Of a DNA stretch of 64,000 nucleotides, positions 52,751-64,000 are shown in pieces. The position numbers were made by a program, and so were the translations under genes. Every line of letters begins with the position of its first letter. Within the stretch, counting starts at the first letter, position 1. This stretch comes from Pseudomonas sp. HS6. GTDB taxonomy: Bacteria; Pseudomonadota; Gammaproteobacteria; Pseudomonadales; Pseudomonadaceae. Under the pieces are notes generated by a model, which saw only the letters and a list, made by a program, of their open reading frames with translations, was not told the origin of the DNA and did not search any database. The stretch spans positions 3,224,001 to 3,288,000 of the forward strand of contig NZ_CP067412.1 of assembly GCF_023375815.1 (NCBI RefSeq), given 5' to 3'.

Positions 52751-53524
52751 ATGAAGAAACTTGTGCTGCTTGGCGCCCTGGCACTGTCCGTGCTGTCCCT
52801 GCCGACATTCGCCGATGAAAAGCCTCTGAAGATCGGTATCGAAGCGGCTTACCCTCCATTTGCTTCCAAAGCGCCGGACGGCAGCATCGTCGGTTTCGAC
52901 TACGACATCGGCAACGCGCTGTGCGAAGAAATGAAGGTCAAGTGCCAGTGGGTCGAGCAAGAATTCGACGGTCTGATCCCGGCACTGAAAGTGCGCAAGA
53001 TCGACGCGATCCTGTCGTCCATGTCGATCACTGACGACCGCAAGAAGTCCGTGGACTTCACCAACAAGTACTACAACACCCCGGCCCGCCTCGTGATGAA
53101 GGAAGGCACTCAGGTCAGCGAAGGTCTGGCTGAGCTGAAGGGCAAGAACATCGGCGTGCAGCGTGGTTCGATCCACGAGCGTTTCGCCCGCGAAGTCCTG
53201 GCCCCGCTGGGTGCCGAGATCAAGCCGTACGGCTCGCAGAACGAAATCTACCTCGACGTGGCCGCCGGCCGCCTCGACGGTACTGTGGCGGACGCTACGC
53301 TGTTGAATGACGGCTTCCTGAAAACCGACGCCGGCAAAGGCTTCGCGTTCGTAGGCCCTGCCTTCACCGACGTCAAATACTTCGGCGACGGCGTAGGTAT
53401 CGCCGTGCGCAAGGGCGACGCCCTGAAAGACAAGATCAATACTGCCATCGCGGCCATTCGCGAAAACGGCAAGTACAAGCAAATCCAGGACAAGTACTTC
53501 GACTTCGACATTTACGGCAAGTAA
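52751..53524 (+). CDS. aotJ: Arginine/ornithine-binding periplasmic protein
   Basis: 257 residues. Signal peptide 1-21 (TFADE). The binding-protein fold has [34 protein letters not shown] at the start and [24 protein letters not shown], the amino-acid clamp. It delivers arginine and ornithine to AotQM-AotP. First gene of the aot operon, followed after 91 bp by aotQ, with a 749-bp regulatory gap upstream. Confidence 0.94.
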   Translation: MKKLVLLGALALSVLSLPTFADEKPLKIGIEAAYPPFASKAPDGSIVGFDYDIGNALCEEMKVKCQWVEQEFDGLIPALKVRKIDAILSSMSITDDRKKSVDFTNKYYNTPARLVMKEGTQVSEGLAELKGKNIGVQRGSIHERFAREVLAPLGAEIKPYGSQNEIYLDVAAGRLDGTVADATLLNDGFLKTDAGKGFAFVGPAFTDVKYFGDGVGIAVRKGDALKDKINTAIAAIRENGKYKQIQDKYFDFDIYGK

Positions 53525-53615
53525 AGACGTCGCTCGACCCGTCCGAAATGGCGCAAGCAACAGGATCTCTGCGGTTTGCGCCATTTTTTCATCCCAACTT
53601 TCGAGGACCTGAATC

Positions 53616-54305
53616 ATGTTGAAAGGCTACGGGGCTGTCATCCTCGATGGCGCTTGGCTGACGCTTCAGCTCGCCTTGTCGTCCATGGCCCTGGCCATCG
53701 TTCTCGGGCTGATCGGTGTCGCATTGCGCCTGTCGCCAGTGCGCTGGCTGGCCTGGCTGGGCGATCTGTATTCCACGGTGATCCGCGGGATTCCCGATCT
53801 GGTGCTGATCCTGCTGATCTTCTACGGCGGCCAGGACTTGCTCAACCGCGTCGCACCAATGCTCGGCTATGACGACTACATCGACCTGAATCCGCTGGCC
53901 GCCGGTATCGGCACCCTCGGCTTCATCTTCGGTGCGTACCTGTCGGAAACCTTCCGCGGCGCGTTCATGGCGATCCCCAAAGGTCAGGCCGAAGCGGGCA
54001 TGGCGTACGGCATGAGCAGCTTCCAGGTGTTCTTCCGGGTGCTGGTGCCGCAGATGATTCGTCTGGCGATTCCGGGCTTCACCAACAACTGGCTGGTGTT
54101 GACCAAGGCCACCGCACTGATTTCCGTGGTCGGTCTGCAAGACATGATGTTCAAGGCCAAGCAGGCGGCCGACGCCACCCGCGAGCCTTTCACCTTCTTC
54201 CTCGCAGTGGCGGCGATGTACCTGGTCATCACCAGTGTCTCGTTGCTGGCGCTGCGTCACCTTGAGAAGCGCTACTCGGTAGGCGTAAGGGCGGCTGATC
54301 TATGA
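53616..54305 (+). CDS. aotQ: Arginine/ornithine ABC permease AotQ
   Basis: 229 residues, five membrane helices. The HisMQ-type N-terminus GAWLTLQLALSSMALAIVLGLIG and the EAA loop EAGMAYGMSSFQVFFRVLVPQMIRLAIPG (about 126-154) bind the ATPase. Overlaps aotM by 4 nt (ATGA). Forms the membrane channel with AotM. Confidence 0.93.
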   Translation: MLKGYGAVILDGAWLTLQLALSSMALAIVLGLIGVALRLSPVRWLAWLGDLYSTVIRGIPDLVLILLIFYGGQDLLNRVAPMLGYDDYIDLNPLAAGIGTLGFIFGAYLSETFRGAFMAIPKGQAEAGMAYGMSSFQVFFRVLVPQMIRLAIPGFTNNWLVLTKATALISVVGLQDMMFKAKQAADATREPFTFFLAVAAMYLVITSVSLLALRHLEKRYSVGVRAADL

Positions 54306-55000
54306 TCTTCGACTACAACGTCATTTGGGAGGCCCTGCCGCTGTACCTCGGCGGTCTGGTGACCACCCTCAAGTTGCTCGCGCTGTCGCTGTTCTTCGGT
54401 CTGCTCGCGGCGCTGCCGCTGGGGCTGATGCGTGTATCCAAGAACGCTGTTGTCAACGGCGCGGCGTGGCTCTTCACTTACGTGATTCGCGGCACGCCGA
54501 TGCTGGTTCAACTGTTCCTGATCTACTACGGTCTGGCCCAGTTCGAAGCGGTGCGTGAAAGCTTCCTGTGGCCGTGGCTGTCCAGCGCAACGTTCTGTGC
54601 GTGCCTGGCGTTCGCGATCAACACCAGCGCCTACACCGCCGAAATCATCGCCGGCAGCCTGAAGGCCACGCCGAACGGCGAGATCGAAGCGGCCAAGGCC
54701 ATGGGCATGTCGCGCTTCAAGATGTACCAGCGCATCCTGCTGCCATCGGCCCTGCGCCGGGCGCTGCCGCAGTACAGCAACGAAGTGATCATGATGCTGC
54801 AGACCACCAGTCTGGCGTCCATCGTGACCCTGATCGATATCACCGGCGCGGCCCGTACCGTCAACGCGCAGTTTTACTTGCCGTTCGAGGCGTACATCAC
54901 CGCCGGCGTGTTCTACCTGTGCCTGACCTTCATTCTGGTGCGCCTGTTCAAGCTGGCCGAGCGTCGCTGGCTGAGCTATCTGGCTCCGAGGAAGCACTGA
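54302..55000 (+). CDS. aotM: Arginine/ornithine ABC permease AotM
   Basis: 232 residues. LGGLVTTLKLLALSLFFGLLAALPLG at the start, RGTPMLVQLFLIYYG, and EAA loop EIEAAKAMGMSRFKMYQRILLPSALRRALP (about 126-155). Start overlaps aotQ by 4 nt. The next gene begins 1 nt after its stop. Confidence 0.93.
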   Translation: MIFDYNVIWEALPLYLGGLVTTLKLLALSLFFGLLAALPLGLMRVSKNAVVNGAAWLFTYVIRGTPMLVQLFLIYYGLAQFEAVRESFLWPWLSSATFCACLAFAINTSAYTAEIIAGSLKATPNGEIEAAKAMGMSRFKMYQRILLPSALRRALPQYSNEVIMMLQTTSLASIVTLIDITGAARTVNAQFYLPFEAYITAGVFYLCLTFILVRLFKLAERRWLSYLAPRKH

Positions 55001-55001
55001 T

Positions 55002-56114
55002 ATGGAACGCATCGACCACGTTCTGCCGTGGAGCCACCTGGGCAGCGAGCGCCGGATTTCGGTGTTTCGCTTCGGGAGTGGTGAGCGCAAGGCCTACATC
55101 CAGGCGAGCCTCCACGCTGACGAATTGCCCGGCATGCGTACTGCCTGGGAACTGAAAAAACGCCTCGGCGAACTCGAAGCCAAGGGCTTGCTCAACGGCG
55201 TCATCGAGCTGGTTCCCGTGGCCAACCCTCTGGGTCTTGGCCAGTTGCTGCAAGGCAACCATCAGGGGCGTTTCGAGGCCGGCAGCGGCAAGAATTTCAA
55301 CCGTGATTTCGTCGAGCTCAGCGCCCCCGTGGCCGCTAAGCTTCAAGGACAACTCGGTGATGATCCGCACGCCAACATCCGTCTGATCCGTCAGGCGATG
55401 GCCGATCACCTGGCCGCATTACCTGAGGCCAACAGCCAGTTGCAAGGCATGCAGCGCACCTTGCTGCAACATGCCGCCACCGCCGATGTGGTGCTGGATC
55501 TGCATTGCGACTGTGAAGCCGCGCTGCACATGTATGCCTTGCCGCAGCACTGGCCGCAGTGGCGTTCGCTCGCCGCGCACCTGGATGTGAAAGTCGGCCT
55601 GCTGGCGGAAGATTCCGGCGGCAGCTCGTTCGACGAAGCCTGTTCGCTACCGTGGCTGCGTCTGTCGCGCCTGTTCCCGGACGCACAGATTCCACTGGCG
55701 TGCCTGGCGACCACCGTTGAACTGGGTGGTCAGGCTGACACCACACCTGCGCAGGCTGAGGCTTGGGCGGAAGGTATTCTGGCGTTCCTCGCCGAGCAAG
55801 GCCTGATCCGTGGCGAGTGGCCGAGCGCCGTGCGCGAACCGTGCGAAGGCATGCCGTTCGAAGGCACGGAACTGCTCCTGCCGCCGCATCCGGGCGTGGT
55901 GAGTTTTCTGCGCAAGCCCGGCGAGTGGGTTGAAGCCGGTGACAAGATTTTTGAAGTGATCGATCCGCTGTCGGATCGGGTCAGCACGGTGTGTGCTGGT
56001 ACGTCCGGGGTGCTGTTTGCCATTGAGCGGCTGCGTTACGCCCAACCCGGTTTCTGGCTGGCCAAAGTGGCGGGGCGCGATGCGCTGCGCGACGGCCCTT
56101 TGCTCAACGACTGA
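55002..56114 (+). CDS. aotO: Succinylglutamate desuccinylase/aspartoacylase-like protein AotO
   Basis: 370 residues. Zinc carboxypeptidase-like: QASLHADELPGMRTAWEL (H-x2-E, about 32-49) and VVLDLHCDCEAALHMY (third zinc His, about 165-180). GVVSFLRKPGEWVEAGDKIFEVIDPL near 300 is a lipoyl-like C-terminal barrel. Known as aotO in P. aeruginosa, where transport does not require it as I recall. Substrate unproven; may deacylate N-acyl amino acids. Confidence 0.88.
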   Translation: MERIDHVLPWSHLGSERRISVFRFGSGERKAYIQASLHADELPGMRTAWELKKRLGELEAKGLLNGVIELVPVANPLGLGQLLQGNHQGRFEAGSGKNFNRDFVELSAPVAAKLQGQLGDDPHANIRLIRQAMADHLAALPEANSQLQGMQRTLLQHAATADVVLDLHCDCEAALHMYALPQHWPQWRSLAAHLDVKVGLLAEDSGGSSFDEACSLPWLRLSRLFPDAQIPLACLATTVELGGQADTTPAQAEAWAEGILAFLAEQGLIRGEWPSAVREPCEGMPFEGTELLLPPHPGVVSFLRKPGEWVEAGDKIFEVIDPLSDRVSTVCAGTSGVLFAIERLRYAQPGFWLAKVAGRDALRDGPLLND

Positions 56115-56137
56115 CTGTTTTTGTGAGAACCGACCGC

Positions 56138-56902
56138 ATGTACAAACTTGAAGTCCAAGACCTGCATAAACGCTATGGCAGTCACGAAGTGCTCAAGGGC
56201 GTTTCCCTGAAAGCGGCCGCTGGCGATGTGATCAGCATCATCGGCTCCAGTGGCTCCGGCAAAAGTACTTTCCTGCGCTGCATCAACCTGCTCGAGCAGC
56301 CGCACGCGGGCAAGATCCTGCTCAACAACGAAGAGTTGAAGCTGGTGGCAAACAAGGACGGCGCGCTGAAAGCCGCTGATCCGAAACAGCTGCAACGCAT
56401 GCGTTCGCGCCTGTCGATGGTGTTCCAGCACTTCAACCTGTGGTCGCACATGACCGCGCTGGAAAACATCATGGAAGCGCCGGTTCACGTGCTGGGCGTG
56501 TCCAAGGCCGAAGCCCGCGAGAAAGCCGAGCACTACCTGAATAAGGTCGGCGTGGCTCATCGCAAGGACGCGTTCCCGGGGCACATGTCCGGTGGTGAAC
56601 AACAGCGAGTGGCAATCGCCCGTGCGCTGGCGATGGAGCCGGAAGTGATGCTGTTCGACGAACCGACTTCGGCCCTCGACCCGGAACTGGTCGGCGACGT
56701 GCTGAAGGTCATGCAGGCCCTCGCTCAGGAAGGCCGCACCATGGTGGTGGTGACTCACGAAATGGGCTTCGCCCGTGAAGTGTCGAACCAGTTGGTGTTC
56801 CTGCACAAAGGCGTCGTTGAAGAGAGCGGCAACCCGCGTGAAGTGCTGGTCAATCCGCAGTCGGAACGTTTGCAACAATTCCTCTCGGGCAGCCTCAAGT
56901 AA
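56138..56902 (+). CDS. aotP: Arginine/ornithine ABC transporter ATPase
   Basis: 254 residues from ATG 56138; a GTG five codons up (56123) is possible. Walker A GSSGSGKST (about 37-45), Q-loop FQHFNLWSHMT, signature MSGGEQQRVAIARALA (about 152-167), Walker B VMLFDEPTSALDPE, and the H-loop VVTHEMGFA. Energises AotJQM uptake. Confidence 0.94.
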   Translation: MYKLEVQDLHKRYGSHEVLKGVSLKAAAGDVISIIGSSGSGKSTFLRCINLLEQPHAGKILLNNEELKLVANKDGALKAADPKQLQRMRSRLSMVFQHFNLWSHMTALENIMEAPVHVLGVSKAEAREKAEHYLNKVGVAHRKDAFPGHMSGGEQQRVAIARALAMEPEVMLFDEPTSALDPELVGDVLKVMQALAQEGRTMVVVTHEMGFAREVSNQLVFLHKGVVEESGNPREVLVNPQSERLQQFLSGSLK

Positions 56903-56961
56903 TCGCTCCCGTTATGCACCAAATTAGGTCATGCTTCGCGACCTAGAGATCGACTCCAATT

Positions 56962-57052
56962 CCTGTGGGAGCTGGCTTGCCAGCGAAAGCGGTGAGCCAG
57001 CTTGCATTTCTGGTGCAGACCCACCGCCATCGCTGGCAAGCCAGCTCCCACA
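56962..57052. repeat. Inverted REP pair between aotP and argR
   Basis: CCTGTGGGAGCTGGCTTGCCAGCGAAAGCGG (56962-) faces a matching unit ending in CAAGCCAGCTCCCACA (about 57031-57052). The hairpin may set the relative levels of aotP and argR mRNA. Confidence 0.78.
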
Positions 57053-57145
57053 TTGGAACTCAGCCGATTTCAGGATTTGTGTTCATTTTCGGGCTAGCAT
57101 TGGCCCTTGCCTTCATCACCGTTCTTCGCTTCGGATTGCCCGCCC

Positions 57146-58126
57146 ATGACTGCCCATCGAATTGGTTTCCTGATTTGGCCCAGCACTAAAGCTCTGACTT
57201 TGGCGCTGGCAGAGGAGGCCTTGCGTGTTGCCCAGCGTGTGCATCCGGACGTGGTTTACGAGTTGTCGTTCCTGCAGGCTGAAGCACCGACCGAAGGTGA
57301 ATGGCAACTGCCCGGCGAACCCTGGGCCGGCAAGCTCGAAAACTTCCAGAAACTGTTCCTGCTCGCTGACGAGCCACCGACGACTTTGGCGCCGGTGCTC
57401 AGCAGCGCGTTGAAACAACTGGTGCGCGCCGGTTGTGTGATCGGCGGTCTGTCGGCCGGTGTGTATCCGTTGGCGCAACTCGGTTTGCTCGACGGCTACC
57501 GCGCGGCGGTGCACTGGCGCTGGCAGGACGATTTCGCCGAACGCTTCCCCAAAGTCATCGCCACCAGTCACCTGTTCGACTGGGATCGCGATCGTCTGAC
57601 CGCGTGTGGTGGCATGTCGGTGCTCGACTTGTTGCTCGCAGTTCTGGCCCGTGATCACGGTGCTGAACTGGCCGGTGCGGTCTCCGAAGAACTGGTGGTC
57701 GAGCGCATCCGCGAAGGCGGCGAGCGTCAGCGCATTCCGTTGCAGAACCGTCTCGGCTCCAGCCATCCGAAGCTCACCCAGGCGGTGCTGTTGATGGAAG
57801 CCAACATCGAAGAGCCGCTGACCACCGACGAAATCGCTCAGCACGTGTGCGTATCCCGTCGCCAACTGGAGCGGATCTTCAAGCAATACCTCAACCGCGT
57901 GCCGAGCCAGTACTACCTGGAATTGCGCCTGAACAAGGCCCGGCAGATGTTGATGCAGACCAGCAAGTCGATCATCCAGATCGGCCTGTCGTGCGGATTC
58001 TCCTCGGGGCCGCATTTCTCCAGCGCCTATCGCAACTTTTTCGGCGCCACGCCGCGGGAAGACCGCAACCAGCGGCGCAGCAGCAGTCCGTTCGAACTGT
58101 CATCGGTGCCGCCCGAGCGCGGTTGA
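57146..58126 (+). CDS. argR: Arginine-responsive AraC-type regulator ArgR
   Basis: 326 residues from ATG 57146; the earlier in-frame ATG (57107) gives an odd leader. N-terminal DJ-1/GATase-like sensor (HRIGFLIWPSTKALTLALAEEAL, CVIGGLSAGVYPLA) and C-terminal AraC HTHs (about 225-310, EPLTTDEIAQHVCVSRRQLERIFKQYLNRVPSQYYLELRL). In Pseudomonas it activates aot and aru operons and represses biosynthesis with arginine. Lies at the end of the aot operon, before the aru genes it controls. Confidence 0.93.
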   Translation: MTAHRIGFLIWPSTKALTLALAEEALRVAQRVHPDVVYELSFLQAEAPTEGEWQLPGEPWAGKLENFQKLFLLADEPPTTLAPVLSSALKQLVRAGCVIGGLSAGVYPLAQLGLLDGYRAAVHWRWQDDFAERFPKVIATSHLFDWDRDRLTACGGMSVLDLLLAVLARDHGAELAGAVSEELVVERIREGGERQRIPLQNRLGSSHPKLTQAVLLMEANIEEPLTTDEIAQHVCVSRRQLERIFKQYLNRVPSQYYLELRLNKARQMLMQTSKSIIQIGLSCGFSSGPHFSSAYRNFFGATPREDRNQRRSSSPFELSSVPPERG

Positions 58127-58140
58127 AAGACGGGTCTTGA

Positions 58141-58179
58141 AAAGACGCCATGGAACTCATTTCCGTGGCGTTTTTTTTG
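58141..58179 (+). terminator. Terminator of argR
   Basis: ACGCCATGGAA, loop, TTTCCGTGGCGTTTTTTTT, 14 bp after the stop. Separates the aot-argR and aru transcripts. Confidence 0.85.
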
Positions 58180-58345
58180 CGCTGTTTAAGTGTTTTTTCA
58201 AAGCGCCTCGAGCGCGTACTTATCAAGTGCCCGTCAAAGGTGTGCGGTACATAGATATGACAGGCCTGCCCATTCCGATTGATATGCTCGCAAGGCGTGC
58301 TGCAATTGGCGGCGACAGTTTAAACTGCGCCTTTGCGACGCTATA

Positions 58346-58361
58346 TGTCGCATTGCCGTAA
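58346..58361 (+). promoter_or_regulatory. ArgR half-site upstream of aruC (1)
   Basis: TGTCGC-ATTGCCGT-AA fits the ArgR half-site TGTCGC-N8-AA, 130 bp before the aruC start. It lies within GCGAC...GTCGC dyad symmetry (about 58334-58351). Confidence 0.55.
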
Positions 58362-58391
58362 ACCCGGGAAAATCCGGGGTTTGCGCTATAA

Positions 58392-59711
<1,320 letters not shown>

Positions 59712-59842
59712 TTCATGCAAGACCGCCCGGCGTCTGTCGTTATCGACCGACGTCGGGACCATTTTCCTGTGCCGGGCCTGCCCGGCATTTTTTTCCCGAG
59801 TCGGCGCTTTCGCCGACCTGAAGTAGAGAAAGGAGTGACACC

Positions 59843-60862
59843 ATGCTGGTGATGCGCCCCGCGCAAATGGCTGATCTGGGCGAGGTACAGCGTCTGGCTG
59901 CGGACAGCCCGATTGGTGTCACTTCCTTGCCGGATGATGTTGAACGCCTGAGCGACAAGATCGCCGCGAGCGAAGCCTCGTTTGCCGCCGAAGTGAGCTT
60001 CAACGGCGAGGAGAGTTACTTCTTCGTCCTCGAAGACACCGCCACCGGCAAGCTGGTGGGCTGCTCGGCGATCGTCGCGTCGGCCGGTTATTCCGAGCCG
60101 TTCTACAGCTTTCGCAACGAGACCTTCGTGCACGCTTCCCGCGAGCTGAAGATCCACAACAAGATCCACGTGCTCTCGCAATGCCACGACCTGACCGGCA
60201 ACAGCTTGCTGACCAGTTTCTACGTGCAGCGCGAGCTGGTGGGTTCGCCGTTCTCGGAGCTCAACTCCCGGGGCCGTCTGTTGTTCGTTGCCAGCCATCC
60301 AGAGCGCTTCGCTGATTCGGTGGTGACCGAGATCGTCGGTTACAGCGATGAAAACGGCGATTCGCCGTTCTGGGACGCCATCGGTCGCAACTTCTTCGAC
60401 CTGAACTACGCCGAGGCCGAGCGTCTGTGTGGCCTGAAAAGCCGTACGTTCCTCGCCGAGCTGATGCCGCATTACCCGATCTACGTGCCGCTGCTGCCGG
60501 ATTCCGCTCAAGAAGCGATGGGCCAGGTGCATCCGCGTGCGCAGATCACCTTCGACATCCTGATGCGCGAAGGCTTCGAGACCGATCACTACATCGACAT
60601 TTTCGACGGTGGCCCGACCCTGCATGCGCGCGTTTCGGGGATCCGTTCGATCGCCCAGAGCCGTGTGGTACCGGTGAAAATCGGCGAGCCGGTCAAAGGT
60701 GCCGGGCGCCAGTATCTGGTGGCCAATGCCCAGTTGCAGGATTACCGCGCGGTATTGCTGGAACTGGATTACGCGCCGGGCAAACCGGTGACCCTGGATC
60801 TGGAAGCGGCCGAAGCCCTGGGCGTCGGTGAAGGTGCCAGCGTGCGCCTGGTGGCGGTTTAA
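59843..60862 (+). CDS. aruF: Arginine/ornithine N-succinyltransferase, subunit alpha
   Basis: 339 residues. AstA-type GNAT-like fold with VMRPAQMADLGEVQRLAADSPIGVTSLPDD at the start, NSLLTSFYVQREL, and GQVHPRAQITFDILMREGFE near 229. It succinylates arginine and ornithine with succinyl-CoA, together with AruG. 131 bp after aruC. Confidence 0.94.
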   Translation: MLVMRPAQMADLGEVQRLAADSPIGVTSLPDDVERLSDKIAASEASFAAEVSFNGEESYFFVLEDTATGKLVGCSAIVASAGYSEPFYSFRNETFVHASRELKIHNKIHVLSQCHDLTGNSLLTSFYVQRELVGSPFSELNSRGRLLFVASHPERFADSVVTEIVGYSDENGDSPFWDAIGRNFFDLNYAEAERLCGLKSRTFLAELMPHYPIYVPLLPDSAQEAMGQVHPRAQITFDILMREGFETDHYIDIFDGGPTLHARVSGIRSIAQSRVVPVKIGEPVKGAGRQYLVANAQLQDYRAVLLELDYAPGKPVTLDLEAAEALGVGEGASVRLVAV

Positions 60863-60913
60863 CGCCTTAGCGAGTTTCACGGGTGGCCACGGCGGCCCGT
60901 TTGAGGAGATAGC

Positions 60914-63405
<2,492 letters not shown>

Positions 63406-63408
63406 TGC

Positions 63409-63506
63409 CCATCGCTGGCGAGCCAGCTCCCACAAGGTCCGAGTCGAACACAAAATTTGTGAACACTGCTGAACCTGTGGGAGCTGGCTTGCCAGCGAAG
63501 GCCGCG
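63409..63506. repeat. Inverted REP pair between aruD and aruB
   Basis: CCATCGCTGGCGAGCCAGCTCCCACAAGG faces CCTGTGGGAGCTGGCTTGCCAGCGAAGGCCGCG. It stands in the operon and may lower or stabilise mRNA at this point. Confidence 0.78.
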
Positions 63507-63568
63507 ACTCGGTCTTATTGAATTGTTACCCGATGCCTATAACAACAGATTCTCGTGGAGCCTCGCTG

Positions 63569-64000
63569 ATGAAATCCTATGAAGTCAATTTTGACGGTCT
63601 AGTGGGGCCGACCCATAACTACGGTGGTCTGTCCTACGGCAACGTTGCGTCCCAGAGCAACAGCCAGCAGTCCTCGAACCCGAAGGAAGCGGCGCTGCAA
63701 GGGCTGGCGAAAATGAAAGCGCTGATGGAAATGGGCTTTCAGCAGGGCGTTCTCGCACCGCAGGAGCGTCCGGACGTGGCCGCTTTGCGCCGTCTGGGTT
63801 TCAGTGGCACCGACGCGCAGGTCATCGAGCGCGCCGCGAAAGACGCGATGCCGCTGCTGGTTGCCAGTTGCTCGGCGTCGAGCATGTGGGTGGCCAACGC
63901 CGCCACGGTCAGCCCGAGTGCCGACACCGCTGACGGTCGCGTGCATTTCACCGCCGCCAACCTGAACTGCAAATACCACCGCAGCATCGAGCACCCGACC
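63569..64000 (+). CDS. aruB: N-succinylarginine dihydrolase, N-terminal part
   Basis: 144 codons are inside the window and the frame runs off the end; the full family length is about 445-448. [25 protein letters not shown] and [31 protein letters not shown] are the typical AstB start, including the GPTHNYGG active-site stretch. It converts succinylarginine to succinylornithine, CO2 and ammonia. Start ATG 63569 with GTGGAG upstream. Confidence 0.94.
   Translation, partial: MKSYEVNFDGLVGPTHNYGGLSYGNVASQSNSQQSSNPKEAALQGLAKMKALMEMGFQQGVLAPQERPDVAALRRLGFSGTDAQVIERAAKDAMPLLVASCSASSMWVANAATVSPSADTADGRVHFTAANLNCKYHRSIEHPT

Overview
The window is a piece of a Pseudomonas chromosome, most likely of the P. 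fluorescens group. The evidence is the high-GC coding style, the inverted REP pairs of the GTGGGAGC(T/G)GGCTTGCC type between genes, Pseudomonas-typical small families (DUF2025, DUF2790, PACE pumps), and the gene order acsA - aotJQMOP - argR - aruCFGDB, which matches P. aeruginosa as I recall it. No rRNA, tRNA, CRISPR array or intact transposase was seen.

Layout. 0-7.6 kb: a PACE pump and its divergent LysR regulator; the gluconate module gntR / gntK-gntP with three GntR operators and an Hfq/Crc motif; alaC; a LysE-type exporter; a GyrI-like protein; a 35-residue membrane protein. 7.7-16.8 kb: two GNAT enzymes, a PPOX-like flavoprotein, a SnoaL-DGPF-ECF42 sigma cluster, two short-chain dehydrogenases, a second PACE gene, and four LysR regulators counting the one at 0.65 kb. 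16.8-33.4 kb: a Pit-type phosphate carrier, a ZntB-type zinc channel, chemoreceptors, periplasmic glpQ, a diguanylate cyclase, a GATase-like/ABM operon, and a TetR/metallo-hydrolase pair. Two MITE-like elements sit at 11.6 and 22.1 kb.

33.4-47.4 kb is accessory DNA: a HigBA toxin-antitoxin pair, two tandem secreted paralogues of unknown role, an orphan zinc-motif protein, a BRO-type antirepressor, and an AT-rich minus-strand restriction operon. The operon reads Dcm-like 5mC methylase, Vsr, SNF2 ATPase, stand-alone EcoRII-N recognition domain, GHKL/MORC-like ATPase, HNH nuclease. Upstream of the BRO gene I see a 78-nt hairpin-closed RNA whose internal segment is complementary to two flanking copies. 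One copy overlaps the ribosome site of a 32-codon ORF translationally coupled to BRO. This is the architecture of the phage P1/P7 C4-icd-ant (and P4 CI) antisense RNA switch.

47.5-64 kb is core metabolism: nrdB, a DUF2790 protein, acsA, then arginine uptake (aotJQMOP), its regulator argR and the arginine succinyltransferase pathway (aruC, F, G, D and the first 144 codons of aruB, cut by the window end). The 5' region of aotJ carries a CbrB-type upstream site, a sigma-54 -24/-12 promoter and an ArgR half-site in succession, so uptake is likely tied to carbon/nitrogen status and to arginine. All functional statements rest on motif reading and remembered family features; no search was run.
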